A DNA stretch of 64,000 nucleotides from Streptomyces tanashiensis (GTDB lineage: Bacteria; Actinomycetota; Actinomycetes; Streptomycetales; Streptomycetaceae), in NCBI RefSeq assembly GCF_014648895.1, contig NZ_BMRZ01000016.1:62001-126000 (forward strand), read 5' to 3'. How positions within the stretch are numbered: position 1 is the stretch's first letter; each line of letters begins with the position of its first letter. The notes below the pieces were generated by a model that was given only the letters and a program-made list of their open reading frames with translations, did not search any database and was not told where the DNA came from. Below are positions 43,153 to 52,098 of the stretch, one piece after another. A program made the position numbers and the translations under genes.

Positions 43153-43902
43153 TCAGGGGCAGGGTCGGGACGGCCAGTTGTGGCGGTAGCCGTTGCGGCC
43201 GGCGTACGGGGCGGTCAGGACGGCGTGCAGGGCGAGGAAGTCGTCGAGCCGATCGCGATCCGTGGTGCCGAGCCGGTGATCGTGGCGTTCGGCGGCCTCG
43301 TTGTAGGCGCGCAGGGCGGAGTCGATGGCTGGCGCCGGCAGCGGCCCATACGTCAGGACCATCGTCGCGATCAGCTTCGCCAGGTCGTACCCCATTGGCG
43401 CCAGCGTGAGGTCGTCGGTGTCGACCGTGTAGACGTCGCCGGCCTCGGCGATGATGAAGTTCCGGGGGTTGCTGTCCTTGTAGAAGGCGGTCGGCCCCTC
43501 GGCAGTCTTCTCCAGCAGCGCCAGCATCGCGTGCAAGGCGACCCGGTCTGCCAGGTACCCCTGCTCAAGTCTTCTTCCGAGGGCCGTCTGCCGGGGACCG
43601 ATGTAGTCGCCGAACGCGATGCCATCCTGGAAACGGTGCGGCGTGTTCAGAGAGGCCGGCCGCAGGTCCGTGGTCCAGGCGGCTCCGTGGGCGTCGCCCA
43701 ACAGCGCGGCCAGGGCCAGCAGGTCCTCGGGCCGGGCCGGGCTGCCGTCGATCCACTCGTACGTCAGACTCGTCGGCCCGACAACTGTCAGCGCCGGCAG
43801 CCGCAGGGGCCGGGCGTGCTCGGCGAGCCAAGCGTGATGGCGGGCTGCCGCGGCCACCCGATCAGGAGCCTCGTAGCGCTTGGTGAAATACCGGAGCATC
43901 AT
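43153..43902 (-). CDS. Divergent APH-like phosphotransferase
   Basis: This 249-aa protein has the phosphotransferase fold with catalytic-loop sequence FYKDSNPRNFII, followed by VYTVDTDDL as the metal site. The usual His of the HxD motif is replaced by Lys (KD), while Asp and Asn are kept, so it may still be active. Its ATG overlaps the methyltransferase stop (ATGA). It is not similar enough to its cluster neighbour at 41655 to be a recent duplicate. Confidence 0.72.
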   Translation of the reverse strand: MMLRYFTKRYEAPDRVAAAARHHAWLAEHARPLRLPALTVVGPTSLTYEWIDGSPARPEDLLALAALLGDAHGAAWTTDLRPASLNTPHRFQDGIAFGDYIGPRQTALGRRLEQGYLADRVALHAMLALLEKTAEGPTAFYKDSNPRNFIIAEAGDVYTVDTDDLTLAPMGYDLAKLIATMVLTYGPLPAPAIDSALRAYNEAAERHDHRLGTTDRDRLDDFLALHAVLTAPYAGRNGYRHNWPSRPCP

Positions 43903-44744
43903 TGCCGTCCTTTCTTCGACTGGGCTACGACGAAGGTGACGACGGACTTGGTGGTGAGGGGCTGGTCAGGCAGGAGCTCGTGCAGGGTCGCCGCGAGCGC
44001 GTCCGCGTTGCCGTTGAGGCCGGGGGCGAGGTCGTACTTTGGGTTGGTGGCGAGGTACTCGGCGACGTGGTCGTGGCCGTCGAAGGTGAAGCTGTGTTCC
44101 TCGTGCTCCACGGCGAGTACGTCGAGCGGCACGGCGGCCAGGTCGGCGAGGTTGCCGCTGTGCGCCGAGACGTAGAGGCTCTCGTGCTGCTCGGCTCGCG
44201 GGTCGAGGCCGGCGGCGGCCACCAGTTGGTCCATCTCCCGGTAGCTGTCGAGGCTCTTCGTGACGAACACGGCCAGACCGCCGGGAGCGAGTGCCCGACC
44301 GATCCCTGCGACCACAGCCTGCGGGCGCGGCGAGTGGTAGAGGCAGAACGCGGCGACGACGACATCGCACGACCCGTCGGACACGGGGAGACGGTGGAAG
44401 TCGCCCTGGTGGAAGGTCACCGGGAGGCCGTGCAGTTGCCGGGCTCGCAGGCGAGCTTGCTCAAGCAGGGTCGGCGCGGCGTCGAGACCGATGACCCGCC
44501 GGGGGCGGAGTTCGTTGGCGAGGGTCAGGCTGCTCGTTCCGCGACCGCAGCCGAGGTCCAGGACCAGGCCGAGGCGATCCGGTCGCTCATGGTGGTCGCG
44601 GACCAGCGCGACGATCGTGTCCGGTACAGGGCGCCCGGAGCTCTTCGCCCGCATCAGCGCGCTGGACCGACTGGCCAGTCGGGAGGCGTCCCCATACAGA
44701 TCCGCCTGCCGAGCTGGGTCCAGGAAAGGGTTGGTCCCGTTCAT
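43899..44744 (-). CDS. Class I SAM-dependent methyltransferase
   Basis: This 281-aa methyltransferase has motif I VLDLGCGRGTSS, an acidic residue after strand 2 (VIGLDAAP), and VVVAAFCLYHSP in the motif IV region. The ATG at 44744 has GGGAGGG 6-7 bases upstream and starts the conserved N-terminus MNGTNPFLD; the 36 upstream codons are rejected. It is in the middle of the leftward cluster and may methylate an intermediate. The acceptor is unknown. Confidence 0.85.
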   Translation of the reverse strand: MNGTNPFLDPARQADLYGDASRLASRSSALMRAKSSGRPVPDTIVALVRDHHERPDRLGLVLDLGCGRGTSSLTLANELRPRRVIGLDAAPTLLEQARLRARQLHGLPVTFHQGDFHRLPVSDGSCDVVVAAFCLYHSPRPQAVVAGIGRALAPGGLAVFVTKSLDSYREMDQLVAAAGLDPRAEQHESLYVSAHSGNLADLAAVPLDVLAVEHEEHSFTFDGHDHVAEYLATNPKYDLAPGLNGNADALAATLHELLPDQPLTTKSVVTFVVAQSKKGRQ

Positions 44745-44775
44745 GCCGCACCCTCCCCTTGGGGGAGCGGAGAGC

Positions 44776-45288
44776 TCAGCGGCGCTCGTCGGCGACCTTC
44801 CGCAGCCAGCGGCCCGTCTGACGCCGGCTTGACAGCAGCACCACCTCGGCACGGCCCGAGGCGAACTCGCTGATCTTGGCCATGACCCGCGGGCGCATCT
44901 TGCGGCGGTACGTCGCCACGTACTTGATCACGCCCCAGTGGATGCGGTTGTGCACGCCATTGCCCTTGTGCCCGGCCCCGTGCCGGATCTGCCGGGAGAA
45001 CATCCCGTACAGTGCGGCCACGGTCGAGACGTCCATCAGGACCACCGTGTCGCAGGCTTCGAGCCGGATATGCAACGTGGAGTTGTAGTTCCCGTCGATC
45101 ACCCACCTCGGCTGGGCGACCAGTTCCCGCTGCAGGTCGGCGAACCTCTCCGCGGGCAGCTCGTTCCACTCGTCGTCGTAGAACGCGGCGTCCAGGTGCG
45201 TCACCGGGGCGCCGAGAATCCTGCCCAGCTCGCGCGCCAGGTACGACTTGCCGCTGCCTCCGCAGCCGACGATGGCGACCTTCTTCAT
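44776..45288 (-). CDS. P-loop kinase-like protein (adenylate kinase/FlaR type)
   Basis: This 170-aa P-loop protein starts MKKVAIVGCGGSGKS, with Walker A GCGGSGKS at residues 8-15 and a kinase-like lid region. It resembles proteins annotated as topology modulation protein FlaR or as small adenylate-kinase-like enzymes. The ATG at 45288 has GGAG nearby. In a cluster full of phosphoryl-transfer enzymes, a nucleotide or metabolite kinase role is more likely than a topology role, but this is inference. Confidence 0.78.
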   Translation of the reverse strand: MKKVAIVGCGGSGKSYLARELGRILGAPVTHLDAAFYDDEWNELPAERFADLQRELVAQPRWVIDGNYNSTLHIRLEACDTVVLMDVSTVAALYGMFSRQIRHGAGHKGNGVHNRIHWGVIKYVATYRRKMRPRVMAKISEFASGRAEVVLLSSRRQTGRWLRKVADERR

Positions 45289-45384
45289 GATGCTCCAGCG
45301 TAGAGGTGCTCGGGTGCCCGGTCGGACCGGCCGCCTGGGCACGTTCGGATGATCCAGACGTGGTGGCCTGGCTGCTCAGCTGCA

Positions 45385-46437
45385 TCAGGCCGCCCCACGT
45401 TCCATGGCGAGGGGACTGGCGGCCGTGTCCAGGACGGCTTCCAGCGCGTCGACCTGTCGGCTCAGACGGAACAGGTCCAGACGGTCCAGGCAGGCCGCGA
45501 TCAGGTTTGCGTGCTGCTGGGTGCCAGCGATCCGCCGGAGGTGATTCAGCCGCTCGATCACCTCGCCACCAGAACGGACGATCAGCTCCTCGGGCACGAA
45601 GCGGTCGGCGTGCACGATGTCGGCAGGGGCGAGCGGGAGGCAGCCAGCGAGCACGGCCTCGAAGATCCGCTGCGTCATCTGCCCGACGGCGGCGTACCGC
45701 TCCGGCAGCATGAGCACGGTCGCCAACGACCTGCCGTACACGCCGTGGACCGCCTCGAAGGGGAGCTTGCCGAGGAACCGGACGTGCGGCCAGCGGCCGG
45801 TCCTGGTCCATTTGCCTCCGACGAGGTGATCGAAGCGTGCGGCGGCCGGTGCGAAGAAGCGGTCGAAGTGCTCGTCGCGGTCGTACTGGTTGCCGAGGTA
45901 CCCGAGGACGAGATCCCGGGGCTGCTTGGCGAGCGCGACCGGATCCGACCCGGCGAGCAGGCGGTCGTCGACGGGGAAGAGCAGGCGGTGCGCCCCAGGC
46001 GTCGGTTCGAGAGCGGCCTCGCAGACAGTGGCCTGGGGAACGCGCCGCCACACGCTTTCCGCCCGGAGCTTGCGGTCCTTGTCCCAGATCACGGTCGGCG
46101 TCTTCCTGCGCACGGTGTACCGGGTGATCAGTTCGGCCTGGCGATGCAGGTCGCAGGTGTGGCCTTCGGCGCCGCACGGGGTGGTGTTTCGCCCCGCGAT
46201 CGCCCAGCGCCACTCCAGGAACAGGGCGTCGATGTCCGGGCTGCCGCTGTCGAAGGTGTAGGTGTTGCCCAGGTCGTCGCCGGCCTCGATCAGGTCGCGG
46301 TTGGCCTGCAGGAAAACGATCTCGTGGCCGCGGTCGACGAGAGCGTCGATCAAGGGGCGGCGGTGGCTGCGGCCCCCGTCCGGGGTGTCCGTGACCCCGC
46401 TGCCGAGGAAGCCCCAGAAGCTGTACCCGATCTTCAT
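45385..46437 (-). CDS. Glycosyltransferase-like protein (CgeB/GT-B type, unassigned)
   Basis: This 350-aa protein has an N-terminal Rossmann-like half (MKIGYSFWGF, a pattern near GHEIVFLQANRD) and a C-terminal half with GQMTQRIFEAVLAGCLPLAP. The latter resembles the nucleotide-sugar-binding motif of CgeB-like and GT1/GT4 glycosyltransferases. The ATG at 46437 overlaps the carbamoyltransferase stop (ATGA), which fixes the start despite the open frame running back to 47361. Glycosyl transfer to the pathway product is a reasonable guess only. Confidence 0.65.
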   Translation of the reverse strand: MKIGYSFWGFLGSGVTDTPDGGRSHRRPLIDALVDRGHEIVFLQANRDLIEAGDDLGNTYTFDSGSPDIDALFLEWRWAIAGRNTTPCGAEGHTCDLHRQAELITRYTVRRKTPTVIWDKDRKLRAESVWRRVPQATVCEAALEPTPGAHRLLFPVDDRLLAGSDPVALAKQPRDLVLGYLGNQYDRDEHFDRFFAPAAARFDHLVGGKWTRTGRWPHVRFLGKLPFEAVHGVYGRSLATVLMLPERYAAVGQMTQRIFEAVLAGCLPLAPADIVHADRFVPEELIVRSGGEVIERLNHLRRIAGTQQHANLIAACLDRLDLFRLSRQVDALEAVLDTAASPLAMERGAA

Positions 46438-48164
46438 TTGGTGATCCACCGCCCTTCCAGCAGGAGGGCGTCCAGGCCCGAGTTGGCCAGGCAGTCGAGC
46501 GCCATCGCGGGTGTTCCGCAGATCGGCTTGCCCTTCACGTTGAGCGAGGTGTTGATCAGCACCGGTACGCCCGTGCGCCGGGCGAAGGCTCTGAGGACCT
46601 CGTGCATGAACGGGTTCTGCGAGCGAGTGACGGTCTGGAGGCGGGAAGTTCCATTGGCGTGCACGATGGCCGGCAGCAGCTCGCGCGCCTTGTCGGTGAC
46701 ACCGGACGCCATCGACATGTACGGCGCCTCCTGGCCGAGAGTGAAGAACTCCGAAGCCCGCTCGACCAGCACCATAGGGGCGAAGGGACGGAACGGCTCC
46801 CGGAACTTCACCGTGGCGTTCAGCCGCTCGACGACGCCCGGCTCCCTCGGGGAGGCCAGGATCGAGCGGTTGCCCAGGGCGCGGGGGCCAGCTTCGACCC
46901 GTCCTTGGAAGAGCCCGACGATCAAACCGTTGGCGAGCTGCTCGGCGAGGAACTCGGCGGCCTCGCTGCCCAGCGCCTTCTCCTGGAGGCCGGGCCACGA
47001 GGTGAGGTCGAGGGCCGTTTCCTCGAAGGACGGCCCGAGGTAGCAGGCCCGGGCGACGCCAGACAGGGGCTGTCGGGCGTGGCCATCGTGGTGTACGGCG
47101 ATGGCGGCACCGATCGCGGTGCCGGCGTCGCCCGGGGCGGGCGGCACGAAGACCTCGTCGAACACGCCGGCCTCGATGATGCGGCCGATGCTCACGCAGT
47201 TCGTGGCGACGCCGCCTCCGACGCACAGGCGGCGGGAGCCGGTGACGGTCCGCGCTCGGCGGGCCAGGTGCAGCATTACCTGCTCGGTGCGCTCCTGGAG
47301 GGCCGCAGCCAGATCCCGGTGCACGTCGCGCAGCGGCTCGCTCGGGTGGCGTTCGGGGCACGTCTCTTCGATGAAGCGCCGGGTGGTCCTTGGATAGCCC
47401 GAAGTCAGCACCCGCGGGGGGAAATAGAGAGGGTTGACGGCGAAGCCCGTGGAGGTGACGCGGATGGCCCGGGCGAAGAGTTTCCGGAATCGCGCGGGAT
47501 CGCCGAGCGCGGCGAGCGCCATCACGGTGCCCTCCTCGTCACCGCGGCGCCACCCGAGGTGCTCGGTGACCGCGCCGTACACGTACCCGAGGGAGGCGGG
47601 ATCGTTGATCGCCTCCAGGGTGCGGGTGCGTGGCCGGAGTGCGTCGTACCCGTGGGCGATGGTCGTCGTCTGCCTCTCGCCGAGGCTGTCGACGACGAGC
47701 ACGGCGGACTCGTTCCACCCGGAGGCCGCGAAAGCCATCAGCTGATGAGCCCGGTGATGCAGGACCGGGGAGACACGTGCGGCGGGGAACCGCCGGCCGA
47801 GGTCGCGGAGACGGAGCTGGGTGCGCATCGCCACCTTGGCGAAGCCACGGGCTCGCGGCACCGCCCGGTCACGCGTGCTCGGTGACAGCCCCAGACGCAG
47901 CGCGGCCGGGGATTCGAGTAGGTAGCGGGCGGGCTGGAAGTTGTAGGCCACGGCGTCGACGTCGGTGGCGGCCAGCCCCGCCTCGCCGAGCAGCCACTCG
48001 ACGGCATGGCGCGGGTAGTCCTTGGTGTGCTTCTGCTGGGACAGCCGCTCCTCCTCGACGAAGCCGATGAGCTGCCCGTCGACGAGCAGCGCGGCTGCGG
48101 AGTCGTGGGTGTATGAGCACAGGCCGAGGATGACCGAGGGCGTCTGGTCCACGGCCGCCGTCAC
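46434..48164 (-). CDS. NodU/CmcH-family carbamoyltransferase
   Basis: This 576-aa enzyme should form carbamoyl-AMP from carbamoyl phosphate and ATP and transfer the carbamoyl group to a hydroxyl. The Kae1/YrdC two-domain plan is present: LGLCSYTHDSAAALLVDG at the N-terminus, metal-binding HHRAHQLMAF, GGGVATN, and the C-terminal GPRALGNRSIL, a hallmark of the family. The GTG at 48164 overlaps the TS-like stop (GTGA). Family members decorate Nod factors, cephamycins, novobiocin and polyoxin; here the acceptor may be the product of the adjacent TS-like enzyme. Confidence 0.92.
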   Translation of the reverse strand: MTAAVDQTPSVILGLCSYTHDSAAALLVDGQLIGFVEEERLSQQKHTKDYPRHAVEWLLGEAGLAATDVDAVAYNFQPARYLLESPAALRLGLSPSTRDRAVPRARGFAKVAMRTQLRLRDLGRRFPAARVSPVLHHRAHQLMAFAASGWNESAVLVVDSLGERQTTTIAHGYDALRPRTRTLEAINDPASLGYVYGAVTEHLGWRRGDEEGTVMALAALGDPARFRKLFARAIRVTSTGFAVNPLYFPPRVLTSGYPRTTRRFIEETCPERHPSEPLRDVHRDLAAALQERTEQVMLHLARRARTVTGSRRLCVGGGVATNCVSIGRIIEAGVFDEVFVPPAPGDAGTAIGAAIAVHHDGHARQPLSGVARACYLGPSFEETALDLTSWPGLQEKALGSEAAEFLAEQLANGLIVGLFQGRVEAGPRALGNRSILASPREPGVVERLNATVKFREPFRPFAPMVLVERASEFFTLGQEAPYMSMASGVTDKARELLPAIVHANGTSRLQTVTRSQNPFMHEVLRAFARRTGVPVLINTSLNVKGKPICGTPAMALDCLANSGLDALLLEGRWITK

Positions 48165-49117
48165 CGCACACCGGCCGAGGTGCGCGCCGGTGAGGTTGTG
48201 GCGCGACGGCCCAGTTCCTCGTACCAGGCGGTCATGGCCTGGCCGAGCGGCCCGTCGATCTTGCCGGCCAGATCAGTCGCCTGATCCCGCTGGTCGCCCT
48301 TCCAGAGCTGGTAGCTGCGCAAGGTCTCGGACATGGCGTCCCAGCCGGCGTGCCCGGTCACGCCCAGCCCCCTGACCTGATGGAGGAGGTCGTCGAAGCC
48401 CTCCCACGACGTGGTGAGGTCCGGCATCTCGGAGCTCGCGACGATCGAGGTCAACTCCTCCGCCTGGTCGAGGTGGTTCTCGTAGATGTGCAGCGATCCG
48501 ACGTGGTGGTGGAAGTCGCCCAGCTCGGCGCCGATCCACCCGGCCACCAGCTCGTGCAGGACCGTGTAGAAGAACAGGTCGTACGGCATGCCGATCCACA
48601 CATCTTGGCCGCGCATCGTCGTCGACATGTGCAGGCGACCGTCACGCAGGTAGAAGCGGAAGCCGAGCGTGCAAGGCACGTCCTTGTGTCCGGCGGCGTC
48701 ACGGGCCGGGTTGTAGAGCTGGATCAGGGCCCGGCGGGAGTCCGGGTCCTCCGTGAGGATCTCCACGACGCGGGCCAGCTGGTCTACCGTGCCCGCCCAC
48801 TTCCGCATCCGCGGACCGTAGGCACCGCGCAGGACTCCGTCGTCGGCGTACTGGCGGAGCTTCGTGTTGTAGTCGAAGATCCAGGGCTCGTCCGAGCCGG
48901 AGAGGATCCAGACGGTCTCGGCCACCGCGAACGCGGGATTCAGGATCCTGGACGGGGGCGCGTACAGCAGGCGGGCCCGCGGACGGGTGAGCCGCATGTG
49001 GACGTCGAGGACCTCACGAGTCGCCATGCCGCGCGGGCTGACGCTCTCGCCGGACTTGGCCAGGGCGACGGCACCCACGAAGAGCTCGGCGATGCTGTCG
49101 GCGGTCAGGGATGTCAT
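48161..49117 (-). CDS. Thymidylate-synthase-fold pyrimidine nucleotide C5-modifying enzyme
   Basis: This 318-aa protein retains the thymidylate synthase core: SRRALIQLYNP (128-138), catalytic Cys149 in DVPCTLGFRFYLRDG, phosphate-binding Arg169 and Asp172 in MRGQDVWIG, and HIYENHLDQ (210-218). At the position of the uracil-reading Asn (PFN in thymidylate synthase) it has Asp180 (MPYD), as in T4 dCMP hydroxymethylase. This suggests a cytosine nucleotide is methylated or hydroxymethylated at C5. The ATG at 49117 overlaps the upstream stop (ATGA). The neighbouring carbamoyltransferase and deaminase point to specialised metabolism rather than dTMP supply. The activity is predicted, not certain. 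Confidence 0.85.
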   Translation of the reverse strand: MTSLTADSIAELFVGAVALAKSGESVSPRGMATREVLDVHMRLTRPRARLLYAPPSRILNPAFAVAETVWILSGSDEPWIFDYNTKLRQYADDGVLRGAYGPRMRKWAGTVDQLARVVEILTEDPDSRRALIQLYNPARDAAGHKDVPCTLGFRFYLRDGRLHMSTTMRGQDVWIGMPYDLFFYTVLHELVAGWIGAELGDFHHHVGSLHIYENHLDQAEELTSIVASSEMPDLTTSWEGFDDLLHQVRGLGVTGHAGWDAMSETLRSYQLWKGDQRDQATDLAGKIDGPLGQAMTAWYEELGRRATTSPARTSAGVR

Positions 49118-50925
49118 CGGGCGGAGACTCCTTCGTTTCTGAGGTGTTCGAGCTGATTGCCGGAGGCGCGGCTGACGATGAGTTGCGCGACCAGGGCGGC
49201 GCTGTCGCCGCCCCAGCGGCACACCGCGTCGGTCGAAGCGGGTTCGGTGGCCTTGAGCGGCATGAGGAGTGCGGAGAGCCCGTCGGCGACGTCCCCGGCG
49301 GTGGTGCAGCGTCGCGCGAGGCCGTGAGCAACAAGCCCGAGCGTGCGTTCGTCGGCGGTTCCGATCTCCAGGACCGGCACGCCCAAGAGTGCGGCCTCGA
49401 TGCCGCACGTCGAATAGGCGCTCGCCACGACGTTGGCGCCAGCGAGACAACCCCGGGCCCCTACCTGCGGATCGGCGACGGCCACGAGCGGCCTTCCGTC
49501 CCGCTGCATGAGCGAGGCGAAGACCTCCGGGCTCTGCGCCGGGTGCGGGGCGATGACCAGTCCCCATTCGCCCGCGGCCTTCCACATCCCGTCCAGGAGG
49601 AGGTCGGCGTGGGCCTTGAGCCGGTCAGGGCCGAAGGGCTGGCAGGCCCAGACCATGATCCGGTCGGGGCTCCGCCCAGATCCGGGGACCAGCAGCTTCT
49701 CGAGGTACCGCCTCTGGGCTGCCCGCCCGAGGCCGGCGAGAACGTCGAAGCGGGGCTGCCCCAGCACGTGGACCTCGGCGTCCGGGTGGCGCGCCCACGC
49801 CTTGGCGAGCGGGGCGTCGCGATCGCCCATGACGATGATGTCCCGGCTGTACAGCGCGGGCCACGCGACCGACTCCGCAGTCCAGGCCCCATGCTGCACA
49901 TGGACTGTGTTCACGCCGTTGAGATCGGCCAGGTGGACGGCGAGCGCGCCAACGGGGCTGGTGTCATTGCTGACGAGCAGCGTGTGCGGGCGAGACGCCT
50001 GCAGGACACCGCTCAGCCACGTCTCCAGACGGACCACGGAGCGCCACGACGGCTGGGTGCATCCACCGCTCGTCTCCAGCAGGACGGCCAGCAGACGGAC
50101 CAGACGCGAGAGCCGGACGACGTGCTCCCCCACCTGGACGACGTGCTCGTCGTCCCACAGCTGCAGGCGCTCCACGGCTCCGGACAGAGCGAAGAGGCCA
50201 GGAGTAGGCGTAACGAGCCTGATGCCTTCGACGGCTGGGGTGCCGCAGTGTTGGGCCGGGTCCGTGGCGAGATCGACGAGGAGACTCGTTCGGCCACTAT
50301 CTGCCAGGTTTTTGAGCACCGGCAGCAGGGTGGCCGCATGGCGGGACGACCACGAGAGCGCGACGACGCCGGTGCGTGGCAGCGCCGACGGGGGAGGGCT
50401 CGGCACCCGGGTGTCGACGCGCGCCGGCTGCAGGTTGCTCAGCTGCGCGGTACGGAAGGGGTTGTACAAGGCGGCTGCCCCGAGCAGATACGCGATGCCG
50501 GACCACGTGACGGTGTAGGCGCGGTACTCCCGGGAACTGCTCTCTCGAAGCCCGACAAGTCCCTCGTGCGGATCGATCTTCAGGGGGCCGGGCGCATTCC
50601 TGAACGGCTCCCAGGCGCTGAGGGCCATCAGCTTGCGTACGACGTGAGCCACCAGGCGCCGGACCGGTACCTGCTGCACGTACAGCCACCCGGCCCCGCT
50701 CGGCGTCGTCCTGAGAGAGGCCCCGTACCACTGGAGCGCGTCCATGACACGCTCGACGAGCGCTTCGCGCTCCTGCGTGTCGAGGGGCAGAGTCTCCAGC
50801 TCACCGGCGGTGATCCGGTCGGATGCCAGAGCCGCGACCGCGCCTTCACCGACCAGTGCCCACGCGGGCCGTCCCTTGATGTCGGCGCGTGCCAGACCGT
50901 GGACATGACGAGAGGGCGTGGTCAC
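49114..50925 (-). CDS. GT-B-like protein with epimerase/glycerophosphotransferase-type C-terminus (unassigned)
   Basis: This 603-aa protein is not confidently recognised. The C-terminal 350 residues look like a GT-B fold related to UDP-GlcNAc 2-epimerase or CDP-glycerol/capsule transferases: HVQHGAWTAE, VIAPHPAQSPEVF, and SAYSTCGIEAALLGVPVLEIG, where a nucleotide-sugar ribose-binding motif would be. The N-terminal 200 residues match no family I know. The GTG at 50925 overlaps the HAD stop (GTGA) and has GGGGAG upstream; the frame back to 51210 is a shadow. Transfer or activation of a sugar or phosphate ester is a plausible role. Confidence 0.65.
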   Translation of the reverse strand: MTTPSRHVHGLARADIKGRPAWALVGEGAVAALASDRITAGELETLPLDTQEREALVERVMDALQWYGASLRTTPSGAGWLYVQQVPVRRLVAHVVRKLMALSAWEPFRNAPGPLKIDPHEGLVGLRESSSREYRAYTVTWSGIAYLLGAAALYNPFRTAQLSNLQPARVDTRVPSPPPSALPRTGVVALSWSSRHAATLLPVLKNLADSGRTSLLVDLATDPAQHCGTPAVEGIRLVTPTPGLFALSGAVERLQLWDDEHVVQVGEHVVRLSRLVRLLAVLLETSGGCTQPSWRSVVRLETWLSGVLQASRPHTLLVSNDTSPVGALAVHLADLNGVNTVHVQHGAWTAESVAWPALYSRDIIVMGDRDAPLAKAWARHPDAEVHVLGQPRFDVLAGLGRAAQRRYLEKLLVPGSGRSPDRIMVWACQPFGPDRLKAHADLLLDGMWKAAGEWGLVIAPHPAQSPEVFASLMQRDGRPLVAVADPQVGARGCLAGANVVASAYSTCGIEAALLGVPVLEIGTADERTLGLVAHGLARRCTTAGDVADGLSALLMPLKATEPASTDAVCRWGGDSAALVAQLIVSRASGNQLEHLRNEGVSAR

Positions 50926-51590
50926 AACAGGCTCCCCTCGAGGAAGGGGCCTGGGGCGAGGAGGCTCAGCAGGTTCTTCGGGGACTCGGCGACCACGGGG
51001 GAGGGGGCACCCGGGCAGCCGTACCCCCAGCCGGCGTGGAGGTACGGGACACCGGCGCGGCGGGCGGCTTCCTGGTCGACCGTCATGTCGCCCACATACA
51101 CGGCGTCGGCGGGATCGACACCCAGGTCGGTCAGCGCGAGGAGGACCGTGTCCGGTGCGGGCTTTCCACGCCCACCGCTGTTCGGCGTGCGCACCGTGGA
51201 GAACGGGCATCCGAGGCGGGCCAGGAGCGAGCTGGCCCGGTCAAGGGGCTTGGATGTGACGATGCCGAGGCGCCAGCCGGCGGCGACGAAGGCGTGCAGG
51301 ACCTCCACGGTACCGTCGAACTCGCGGGCGAGGTGGGACGCTGCGATCGACGCCTCGTCGTACGTACGGTGAAACTGCTCGGACTCGGTGAATCCGAGCA
51401 ATTCCATGATGTCGGCGAACGGCCGGCCGAGGTGGCGCTCGTACTCCTCGAACGGTACGTCGAGACCGTGCTCGTTCAGGACTTGCTGCCATGCGCGCTC
51501 AATGACCGGGCGGGTGTCGAGGAGCACGCCATCGAGGTCGAGGAGCAGCGCCTTCGGAGGTAAAGGCGAGGGCGGGAGCATGGTGGTCAT
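50922..51590 (-). CDS. HAD-superfamily hydrolase (phosphoglycolate-phosphatase-like)
   Basis: This 222-aa HAD hydrolase has motif I LLLDLDGVLLDT (Asp18 nucleophile, Asp20), motif II IVTSK, and motifs III/IV GKPAPD and VYVGDMTVD, with a helical cap between motifs I and II. The ATG at 51590 has GGAG 10 bases upstream. Its length and cap type fit small-molecule phosphatases such as Gph. It is likely the phosphatase releasing a nucleoside or sugar phosphate in the cluster. Confidence 0.88.
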   Translation of the reverse strand: MTTMLPPSPLPPKALLLDLDGVLLDTRPVIERAWQQVLNEHGLDVPFEEYERHLGRPFADIMELLGFTESEQFHRTYDEASIAASHLAREFDGTVEVLHAFVAAGWRLGIVTSKPLDRASSLLARLGCPFSTVRTPNSGGRGKPAPDTVLLALTDLGVDPADAVYVGDMTVDQEAARRAGVPYLHAGWGYGCPGAPSPVVAESPKNLLSLLAPGPFLEGSLL

Positions 51591-51612
51591 GAGGTATCTC
51601 CGGTGAACGGGA

Positions 51613-52098
51613 TCAGAGGGTGAGGCAGGTCTCGGGAGGCTTGACGAAGGCGATCACCCGCTTGCCGCTGCCGTCCCGCTTGGGACAGGCGGTCCAGGCG
51701 TCGGCCAGGGCGGATACGAGCAGCAGGCCACGTCCGCTGGTCGAGTAGGAGGAGGCGATCCGCGGGACGGGGGGCTCCGGGGAGTTGTCCTCCACCTCGA
51801 TCCCCACGACGCCGGCCTGGAAGGCGAGCGTCAGCGTGATCTCGTCAAGGTTCCTGTCCGCCGCACTCGGCCAGTTGTCAGGTTCGGCAGGCTGGCGACC
51901 GTGCTGCTCGGCGTTCGTCGTGAGCTCGCTGACGACCAGCACGACTTCGTCCAGGAGGTCTTCGGCTCCCCAGGCAATCAGGGCTGCGCGGGTGAAGGAG
52001 CGGGCGCGACTCGGCGCCAGCTCGTCAGCGGGCAGTGTGAGACTCGTCCGATGCGCGGGGGCGTCGATCACGCTGCCCAGGTTTCCGATTCGTTCCAT
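51613..52098 (-). CDS. RsbW-like ATP-binding protein (HATPase_c)
   Basis: This 161-aa protein has an N-box ELTTNAEQHG and G-box SGRGLLLVSALADAW, of the anti-sigma-kinase type. It is the first gene of the leftward cluster, 22 bases before the HAD gene, and divergent from an XRE regulator. Such HATPase/XRE pairs recur in Streptomyces as regulatory modules, so it is probably regulatory rather than biosynthetic. Confidence 0.82.
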   Translation of the reverse strand: MERIGNLGSVIDAPAHRTSLTLPADELAPSRARSFTRAALIAWGAEDLLDEVVLVVSELTTNAEQHGRQPAEPDNWPSAADRNLDEITLTLAFQAGVVGIEVEDNSPEPPVPRIASSYSTSGRGLLLVSALADAWTACPKRDGSGKRVIAFVKPPETCLTL

